Assembly (NCBI GenBank): GCA_052144935.1
Contig: JBKQPR010000028.1
Location: forward strand, 1 to 14,879
DNA from: JOPF133 sp052144935
Lineage (GTDB): Bacteria; Acidobacteriota; Terriglobia; Bryobacterales; Bryobacteraceae
DNA: 14,879 nucleotides
Reading direction: 5' to 3'
The notes below the pieces were generated by a model. That model saw only the letters and a list, made by a program, of their open reading frames with translations. It made no database searches and was not told the DNA's origin. Shown in pieces: positions 1 to 4,765 of the stretch (position 1 is its first letter; each line of letters opens with the position of its first letter). The position numbers and the translations under genes are program-made.

Positions 1-582
1 AGCCTGATGCGCGAGCTGTGGCTGGGGCGCACCGAGGGCGGCGGAAAGAAGCTGGTCGAGCTGCTGAATCTGCCGTCGCTGAACGTGCGCGGCATGTCGA
101 GCGCGCGGACCGGCGCGGGGGCCAGCAACGTGATCCCGGCCAGTGCGACCGCCACGATCGATATCCGGCTGGTGAAGGGCATCACGGTGCAGGATGCGGC
201 CGAGCGGGTGCTGGCGGATATCCGGGCACAGGGCTACTTTGTGACGGAGAGCGAACCGGACGCCGCGACGCGCATGGCGCATCCCAAAGTGGCGCGCGTG
301 ACGGTGGCGCCGGGCGGCTACAACGCTTCCCGGACCTCGATGGACCTGCCGATTTCGAAGCTGGTGCTGCGCACTGCTGAGGATGCCGTCGGCCCGGTGG
401 TGAAGCTGCCGACCATGGGGGGCAGCGTACCGCTGTTCATGATCGAGGAAATCCTGAGAGCGCCAACGATTACGACGCCTATCGTCAACCACGACAATAA
501 CCAGCACAGCTTCAATGAGAATCTGCGGATCCGGAATTTGTGGGACGGGATGGAGTTGCTGGGTGCGCTGCTGGCGATGTGA
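1..582 (+). CDS. M20-family metallopeptidase, 3' part (5' end outside window)
   Basis: This is the C-terminal part of a zinc-dependent M20-type peptidase or deacylase; the frame is open from base 1, so the gene starts upstream. The visible part covers the end of the inserted dimerisation domain (the NVIPASATATIDIRLV segment, around residues 40-56 of the fragment, is the typical strand of that domain) and the final stretch of the catalytic domain. Near the C-terminus, NHDNNQHSFNENLRI contains the HxxNE-like motif in which the last metal-ligand His of M20 enzymes lies. TGA at 580-582 ends it. The substrate cannot be told from this fragment, because the first metal-binding motifs and any signal peptide are missing. 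Family assignment is confident; specificity is not. An MBL-fold remnant begins 5 bases downstream. Confidence 0.88.
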   Translation, partial: SLMRELWLGRTEGGGKKLVELLNLPSLNVRGMSSARTGAGASNVIPASATATIDIRLVKGITVQDAAERVLADIRAQGYFVTESEPDAATRMAHPKVARVTVAPGGYNASRTSMDLPISKLVLRTAEDAVGPVVKLPTMGGSVPLFMIEEILRAPTITTPIVNHDNNQHSFNENLRIRNLWDGMELLGALLAM

Positions 583-587
583 TAGGG

Positions 588-701
588 ATGGTGAAGGACA
601 GTTGGAGGAGGTTGCTGAAGCTCGGCGTCACAACGGTCTTCCCCGCTCACGGCAGACCGTTTCCGGTTTCCGCCATGGAGCGTAGACTGGTAGCAGCGTA
701 G
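588..701 (+). pseudogene. C-terminal scrap of an MBL-fold metallo-hydrolase
   Basis: A 37-codon reading frame encodes the segment LGVTTVFPAHGRPFPVS followed by a short Arg-containing tail. A hydrophobic strand followed by PAHGxPF is the usual C-terminal metal-binding His motif of metallo-beta-lactamase-fold hydrolases. Nothing upstream encodes the remaining ~200 residues or the HxHxDH motif, because the M20 gene ends only 5 bases before it. I read it as the leftover 3' end of a deleted gene. The frame does open with ATG-GTG, but no clear Shine-Dalgarno sequence precedes it, so expression as a 37-residue peptide is doubtful. Chance similarity is possible given the short length. Confidence 0.5.
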
Positions 702-1045
702 ACAATCCGGGCCGGCGCGCCGGCGCCGGCCTCTCCGATCGCTGCCCCGCGCCCCTGCCCGGCCGCCAGGCTGAACCAGTCCGGCCGTTTCACCCGGCGT
801 TACGCGGTGCGCGGCGGCCCTGCGACCGCGGGCCGAGAGCGTTACGCGGCCGACAATCGTCGCCGGTTCGCCGTGCGGCCGAAGGTCGCTGGGCGCGCGC
901 CGGGGCGGCGCACGCGGGACGGCGACCCGCGGCGTGCGACGCGTTTCCGGCGCGGCATTCGTCGGCGGGGAGCGCGACGCGTTCTCCGGCGTTTTCACGC
1001 CCCGACGAAGTGGCGACCGGCCCGGCGAGGCACTGATGGGCCTGG
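702..1045. other. GC-rich stretch without recognisable gene
   Basis: No protein in any frame looks real. The stretch begins with overlapping palindromes GCCGGCGCGCCGGC (711-724) and GCCGGCGCCGGC (719-730), which could form a strong hairpin after the MBL remnant but lack a T-run. It also contains imperfect repeats such as CGACGCGTTTCCGGCG and CGACGCGTTCTCCGGCG, around 937-990. Long open frames here reflect high GC and rare stop codons. Confidence 0.5.
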
Positions 1046-1213
1046 TTATTCCTGGCTGGCCAACAGAATGTTTCGTAGCCGCTGGATATCTTCCTGGCTC
1101 AGCAGGCCGTCGTTGCAGAAGCGAGCATTGTACCTATCGACGTGCATGCAATCGAAAAGCGCCACGAAGCTCATCATGAAGACAATCGAAAACAAGGCGG
1201 AGTAGTGGGACAT
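1046..1213 (-). CDS. Small single-span membrane protein (55 aa), unknown function
   Basis: The minus-strand frame runs from ATG at 1213 to TAA at 1048-1046. The protein has a short polar start, one hydrophobic helix at about residues 5-20 (ALFSIVFMMSFVALF), then a soluble tail with Cys22, Cys34 and the predicted helix SQEDIQRLRNILLASQ at about residues 39-54. GGAG lies about 7 bases upstream of the ATG, and a good sigma-70-type promoter stands about 120 bases further up (1336-1364), so I consider it a real, expressed gene. It has no operon partner. The layout, one membrane helix plus a short amphipathic tail, is common among small regulatory membrane proteins, but I recognise no family and assign no function. 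Confidence 0.6.
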   Translation of the reverse strand: MSHYSALFSIVFMMSFVALFDCMHVDRYNARFCNDGLLSQEDIQRLRNILLASQE

Positions 1214-1522
1214 AGGTTCGCTCCGATCTTCTAATATTCCCGGCAGAAACCGGGTCTAACAGGTACCGGCCGTTTGGCTTCCGCAGTGGCCGGACATCGA
1301 AGGATGGCCTAGTCCCCGGACCGAGTATGGGGGGAATTGTAGCTGAGGCAGTCGGCGGTTTCAACGCTGAGATTGGTTATGAACCAAAAGGCTTAGTAGT
1401 TGGAGTTGACCGATCATAGTTCTGTTCGCCGCGCGGCGCCAATCGCAGCCGGGCGCGGCGTAGCCGAAGAGTCGGGGTCCGCGCCCAGGTGGCAGATGCC
1501 CAACGCTCACCCACGGGCGTGC
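1214..1522. other. Intergenic: leader and promoter of the small membrane gene, then unassigned sequence
   Basis: The left part is the 5' leader and promoter of the minus-strand small gene. From about 1365 to 1522 the plus strand runs toward the histidine-kinase remnant. The frame there is open from 1400, but the residues do not resemble a kinase until about 1523, so this part may be diverged kinase sequence or unrelated DNA. Confidence 0.4.
1336..1364 (-). promoter_or_regulatory. Sigma-70-type promoter for the 55-aa membrane protein
   Basis: On the minus strand, TTGAAA (1364-1359) and TACAAT (1341-1336) are separated by exactly 17 bases. The start site would be near 1329, giving a leader of about 115 nt before the ATG at 1213. 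The leader contains the short hairpin CCCGG-TTTCTG-CCGGG near 1233-1250, ahead of the Shine-Dalgarno sequence. I know no riboswitch that matches it. Confidence 0.6.
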
Positions 1523-1935
1523 ATTACCGTACTGGCGACTCAGTACCGCGCTCACCTAGTTGCGCAGGGACGCGAGATTGAGGTGGACGGGCGCTCGCCG
1601 GACGTTCGGTTGGTGACCGATCTGAGTTCATTGACCCGGGTGCTCGGCAACATGCTTAAGAATGGGCCTGGAAGCGGTGCGGGAAGGCGAAACCGTGACC
1701 ATCGGCTGCCGGCCGGGGGGACCGAAAGGCGGAGTTCTGGCTCCACAATCCGGGAGTGATGCCCGCAAAGGTCCGGCTGCAGGTATTCCAACGCTCCTTC
1801 TCAACCAAGGGCATGGGGAGAGGGCTAGGCACGTATAGCATCAAGTTCCTGACCGAGCGGTATCTTCAGGGACAAGTCAGCTTTGGATCCGTTGAAGGCG
1901 AAGGGACGACATTCATGGCGTGCTATCCGCTTTAG
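1523..1935 (+). pseudogene. Decayed sensor histidine kinase, ATPase domain only
   Basis: Three successive frames reconstruct an HATPase_c domain. Frame one (about 1523-1663) gives TDLSSLTRVLGNMLKN, the N-box region. Frame two (from 1668) continues with LEAVREGETVTIGCRPG. Frame three (1729-1935) gives AEFWLHNPGVMP, then FQRSFSTKGMGRGLGTYSIK (F-box and G1 box) and GEGTTF (G2 box), ending at TAG 1933-1935. Both frame changes behave as +1 shifts, and each falls at a G-run: GGG at 1664-1666 and GGGGGG at 1715-1720. No sensor domain or phospho-acceptor His domain is found upstream, so the gene is also 5'-truncated. It is most likely inactive. Because both shifts sit in homopolymers, sequencing error cannot be fully excluded, but the missing N-terminus argues for true decay. 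Confidence 0.8.
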
Positions 1936-1967
1936 AGACGGGAATCGGGAGGCAGAGGTCAGGAGTC

Positions 1968-2126
1968 AGAATCGCGAGCCGCGTAACGGGAGAACGCGCA
2001 ACCTCCGGAGCCATCTCATTGAGAACATTTCCCCGCGCGCGCGTTCTAGATCAGGTAGTCGCGGTAGGCCGCCTCGGTCGCGAACCGGTTGGCGAACTCG
2101 GGCGCGGTACTGAAATCGTCCTCCAT
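1968..2126 (-). mobile_element. IS1595-like transposase, N-terminal remnant
   Basis: On the minus strand, GGAGG followed 4 bases later by ATG (2126) starts a frame of 26 residues containing PEFANRFATEAAYRDYLI, which ends in TAG at 2048-2046. This resembles the start of IS1595/ISXO2-type transposases, where the segment precedes a zinc ribbon. Just past the stop, another frame reads GCAFSRYAARD. It looks like the expected CxxC zinc-ribbon strand with both Cys codons mutated. The catalytic DDE part is absent. The element is dead. I could not define terminal inverted repeats. Confidence 0.6.
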
Positions 2127-2342
2127 CCGGCCTCCATTTTGACCGATTCGTGCTCCCCTGAGTCAAGTGGATAGCCGTTTTTCGTGCGGTACGAACGCCC
2201 CTGGCACCCCAGCGTGCGGATCGGGCCGCCGGCAGCCGTAGGAGAAGCCGACGCCGCCGGCCGAGTTGCAGCGGCGCGGCGGGGCGCCCGCGAATCGACG
2301 ATCGACGCTGCCCGCCCTCGCTTTCTGTTACTCTGTTCCAAA

Positions 2343-2954
2343 ATGCACGACTCGTTCGACGCGACTGAGCGGGCGGTCTTTCGCCGGCTTGCAACTCCCA
2401 ACCAGATCCAACGGTTTCTGGATGGCGAACTGGCGTACAACAAGGAGGCGGGCGGCGCGACCTGCCGCTCCCCCCGGCGGGTGCTGCGTGACCGCACGGC
2501 GCATTGCATGGAAGGAGCCGTGTTCGGTGCCGCCGCCCTGCGGATGCTTGGGCATCCGCCACTGCTGCTGGATCTCGAAGCCGAGCGCGACGACGATCAC
2601 GTGCTGGCCATTTATCGCGTGCGCGGCCATTGGGGTGCTGTCGCCAAGTCGAACTTCTCCGGGCTGCGCTGCCGTGAGCCGGTCTACCGCACGCTCCGTG
2701 AACTGACGATGTCATATTTCGAGCACTACTACAATCTCCGGAAGGAGAAGACGCTTCGCCGCTACTCGCGGCCGGTCAATCTGAAGCGCTTTGACCGCCT
2801 CGGCTGGATGACCGCCGAGGCGGACGTGTGGGCGATTCCCGAGCACCTCTGCACGATTGCGCACACGCCGCTTGTACCGCCGCGCCTGCTGAAATCGCTA
2901 GGCCACGTGGACGAGCGTTTATTCGCGGCCGGGCTGCTGGGGCGGGTGGGATAG
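2343..2954 (+). CDS. Transglutaminase-like (Cys-His) protein of unknown function
   Basis: This 203-residue soluble protein has no signal peptide. A possible catalytic Cys lies at residue 55 in RTAHCMEGA, at the start of a helix. A His at residue 86 follows in the acidic segment DDDHVLAIY, and Asn104 lies in AKSNFSGL. Cys, then His, then Asp or Asn in this order and spacing is what transglutaminase-like and papain-like folds use, so I predict a small peptidase, amidase or transferase. The C-terminal half is Arg/Tyr-rich and lacks a recognised motif. The frame is open from 2184, but the upstream residues are low-complexity Ala/Arg/Gly, so ATG 2343 is preferred. No Shine-Dalgarno precedes it. 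TACTCT at 2329-2334 could be a -10 box for a leaderless message. The gene is flanked by decayed insertion sequences on both sides yet looks intact. Confidence 0.65.
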   Translation: MHDSFDATERAVFRRLATPNQIQRFLDGELAYNKEAGGATCRSPRRVLRDRTAHCMEGAVFGAAALRMLGHPPLLLDLEAERDDDHVLAIYRVRGHWGAVAKSNFSGLRCREPVYRTLRELTMSYFEHYYNLRKEKTLRRYSRPVNLKRFDRLGWMTAEADVWAIPEHLCTIAHTPLVPPRLLKSLGHVDERLFAAGLLGRVG

Positions 2955-2980
2955 AAAAAGCCGGCTAGATCCAATACTGT

Positions 2981-3470
2981 TCACTTAACGATCATGATGC
3001 CCTCGGAAACGTTCCTGCCGTGGGTGGGCTGTCGCTTCCGCGAACGTAGCGGATAGTTGCTCATTTTCCGCTTCACCCCGCGTGGGTTGGTCCGATTGCG
3101 GCCGGAACTGGCGCGCTCTTGAAGAATCTGCTCGAGGATCACTTCATCGAGGGTTTTCATCTGCCGAAGGGGGGAATCGCTACGGAGCGGGGCATTCGCC
3201 GTGGGACAGCGCGGACGGCGTGTAGAAACGACAGCCGGTCCGGATCTTCATCAGTCCGAAGGGCGGCCTCGTGCATCAGGGCGCGAACCGCAAAGTGCGC
3301 CATGAGAAGACCGTAGAACTCCTGCTGAACCAACTGCGGCGTCTTGCTGCGCAACACGATTTGCGCGCCACGCAGGTGTGTCTTGAGTTCGTCCAGACTG
3401 GTTTCGATTTCCCCGCGTTCGTGATATAGGGTCGCCAGTTCGAGAGCCGGAGCTAGGGTGTGATCCCAAT
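2981..3470 (-). mobile_element. IS4-family transposase, C-terminal remnant with one frameshift
   Basis: Minus-strand translation from about 3470 gives ALELATLYHERGEIETSLDE followed by LKTHLRGAQIVLRSKTP. Tyr-x2-Arg-x3-Glu-x6-Lys in this segment is the exact YREK signature around the third catalytic acid of IS4-type DDE transposases. The frame stops at TGA (3159-3157). The natural C-terminus continues in another frame with RTNPRGVKRKMSNYPLRSR and ends at TGA (2983-2981). The N-terminal half with the first two catalytic Asp residues is missing, so the element is inactive. It ends within about 50 bases of the 3' end of the tRNA-Sec gene. The left and right ends of the element are not defined. Confidence 0.8.
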
Positions 3471-3513
3471 CTTCGGAAAGCCAGTCACGGCTGACGAATT
3501 GTAGGTCTTACAG

Positions 3514-3608
3514 TGGCGGAAGCCAGTGGGAGTCGAACCCACCAGCGGCACCAAGTACCGCTCAACGGGTTTGAAGCCCGCGCCCAGCACCGGCCAAAAT
3601 TGGCTTCC
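3514..3608 (-). tRNA. selC: tRNA-Sec (anticodon UCA), with encoded CCA
   Basis: Selenocysteine tRNA reads UGA codons at selenoprotein messages after seryl charging and conversion by SelA, and is delivered by SelB. On the minus strand the 95-nt gene starts GGAAGCCA (3608-3601) and ends TGGCTTCC (3525-3518), an 8-bp acceptor stem. Discriminator G73 and a genomic CCA (3516-3514) follow. The anticodon arm is CGGG-CTTCAAA-CCCG with anticodon TCA, the same loop as the E. coli gene. The variable arm AGCGGTAC-TTG-GTGCCGCT pairs over 8 bp with one G-U. The T-arm is GTGGG-TTCGACT-CCCAC. The 8+5 acceptor/T-arm layout and total length match bacterial selC. A -10 box lies just upstream (3616-3621). No selA, selB, selD or selenoprotein gene is seen in the window. 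Confidence 0.95.
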
Positions 3609-3615
3609 AGGGGTG

Positions 3616-3621
3616 ATTGTA
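3616..3621 (-). promoter_or_regulatory. -10 element of the tRNA-Sec gene
   Basis: TACAAT on the minus strand ends 7 bases before the mature 5' end of selC at 3608, so transcription would start at or within a few bases of the tRNA. I see no good -35 hexamer 16-18 bases upstream (the position holds CGCGGC). Confidence 0.45.
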
Positions 3622-3887
3622 GCAGAGGGTGCCAAGGGGCCGCGGGGCACAGGGAGGCCGCAGCAAACCCTTTCTTACTGACCGACTGTGCCGCGTTCTG
3701 CCGGATCGGGTGCAGATGACGGTCCCCCGTTGTCAGGCCTGGGAGAGCGGGTAGACAACCATTCGGGACACGGACCGGCACGCCCCCACTGCTCGCAACC
3801 AAACCGCCCGGCGGCAGAGAATATGGGTTTTCGCGAGGAGCGCACCGGGCATCTGACGGGGTGTAAATGATGGACGTCGAATCAGAG

Positions 3888-3917
3888 TTGCGGAGGCGAT
3901 TGATACTGCCGTAAACT
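3888..3917 (+). promoter_or_regulatory. Possible promoter of the methyltransferase
   Basis: TTGCGG (3888-3893) and TAAACT (3912-3917) are 18 bases apart, 13 bases before the ATG at 3931. If used, the leader would be only a few bases long, consistent with the absence of a Shine-Dalgarno sequence. The match to consensus is modest. Confidence 0.3.
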
Positions 3918-3930
3918 CGCGGCATCACCC

Positions 3931-4638
3931 ATGCTTAAATCCACCCCCGAAGAGATTCGCCGCCGTTTCGACGCCGATGTCGAGCGGTTTTCCAACCTCG
4001 AAACCGGGCAATCGGCCACCATGGATGCGCCCCTGTCGCTCGAGCTGGTGGCCCGCGCGGCGGCAACGGTTTGCCCGCGGGCCGAATCCCTGCTGGATAT
4101 CGGGTGCGGCGCCGGAAACTATACCCTCAAGCTGATGGAGGCGCTGCCCCTGCGGCGGATCACCCTGGTGGACCTGAGCCGGCCGATGCTGGAGCGCGCC
4201 CAGCAGCGCATCCGCGCGGCCGGCGCCCTGGAGATCACCGTGCTGCAGGCCGATATTCGCGACGCCGATTTCGCCGCGGAGTCCTTCGACGTGGCGGTGG
4301 CCGCCGCCACTCTGCACCATTTGCGCGGCGAAGAAGAATGGTCCCGCGTCTTCGCGGCGATCCGCGGCTGGCTACGGCCGGGTGGATCGCTGTGGATCAC
4401 CGACCTGGTCGAGCATTATCCGGCCGCGCTCCAGCAAATGATGTGGGAGCGTTATGGCGGCTACCTGGCGGCGTTGAAAGGGCCGGAATACCGCGACCAG
4501 GTGTTCGCGTACATCCAGCGCGAAGACACTCCGCGGCCGCTGGCGTGGCAGCTCGACCGGCTGCGCCAGGCCGGTTTCGCCGCTGTGGAAGTGTTGCACA
4601 AGAACACTTGTTTCGCGGCGTTCGGCGCCATCAAATGA
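3931..4638 (+). CDS. Class I SAM-dependent methyltransferase
   Basis: This 235-residue cytosolic protein has the Rossmann-type methyltransferase core. Motif I is LLDIGCGAGNYT (residues 54-65) and binds SAM. Asp81 at the end of strand two (RITLVDLSRPML) should contact the ribose hydroxyls. LQADIRDADF (105-114) holds the adenine-binding acidic region, LHHL (128-131) is the motif IV area, and LRPGG (148-152) is the usual post-motif turn. The N-terminus IRRRFDADVERFSN, followed by a capping region, recalls the CmoA-like branch, but nothing fixes the substrate as tRNA, lipid or small molecule. It converges on the membrane protein at 4766, and the two genes are separated by a large palindrome. No Shine-Dalgarno precedes the ATG, and no better start exists downstream before motif I. 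Confidence 0.85.
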   Translation: MLKSTPEEIRRRFDADVERFSNLETGQSATMDAPLSLELVARAAATVCPRAESLLDIGCGAGNYTLKLMEALPLRRITLVDLSRPMLERAQQRIRAAGALEITVLQADIRDADFAAESFDVAVAAATLHHLRGEEEWSRVFAAIRGWLRPGGSLWITDLVEHYPAALQQMMWERYGGYLAALKGPEYRDQVFAYIQREDTPRPLAWQLDRLRQAGFAAVEVLHKNTCFAAFGAIK

Positions 4639-4669
4639 GCCCGGTGGGCCAGCAGCTAGCCGCGCGTGG

Positions 4670-4740
4670 CAAGAACCGCTCCCTGACGGTCGCGGCTCCG
4701 ATAGCGTGCCCGAGCCGCGCACGTCAGTAAGCGGTGCTTG
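4670..4740. repeat. 71-nt nested imperfect palindrome between convergent genes
   Basis: Four nested stems pair in order: CAAG/CTTG, ACCGCT/AGCGGT, CTGAC/GTCAG and GCGGCTC/GAGCCGC. They are separated by small symmetric internal loops (1/1, 2/2 and 4/4 nt) around a 13-nt loop (4699-4711). It lies 32 bases after the methyltransferase stop and 26 bases from the stop of the opposite gene, so it could act as a two-way terminator. It has no T-run, and its size and symmetry fit a REP-like dispersed palindrome or the ends of a miniature element. Confidence 0.7.
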
Positions 4741-4765
4741 GGATTTCTGCCAAGCCGCGCGCGCC

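Larger units (their letters stand above)
3609..3930. other. Intergenic between selC and the methyltransferase
   Basis: Apart from the selC -10 box and a weak promoter before the methyltransferase, nothing recognisable is present. The minus-strand open frame crossing this stretch overlaps selC and has no family features. Confidence 0.4.

Noticed and set aside
318..998. 226-codon minus-strand open frame
   Set aside because: It runs antisense through the M20 gene end and GC-rich DNA, and its product is Arg/Pro/Ala-rich with no family signs.
1966..2715. 249-codon minus-strand open frame
   Set aside because: It is antisense to the transglutaminase-like gene. Only its last part overlaps real (transposase) sequence, and that is in a different frame.
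3485..3928. 147-codon minus-strand open frame
   Set aside because: It overlaps the whole tRNA-Sec gene on the same strand and has no family features.
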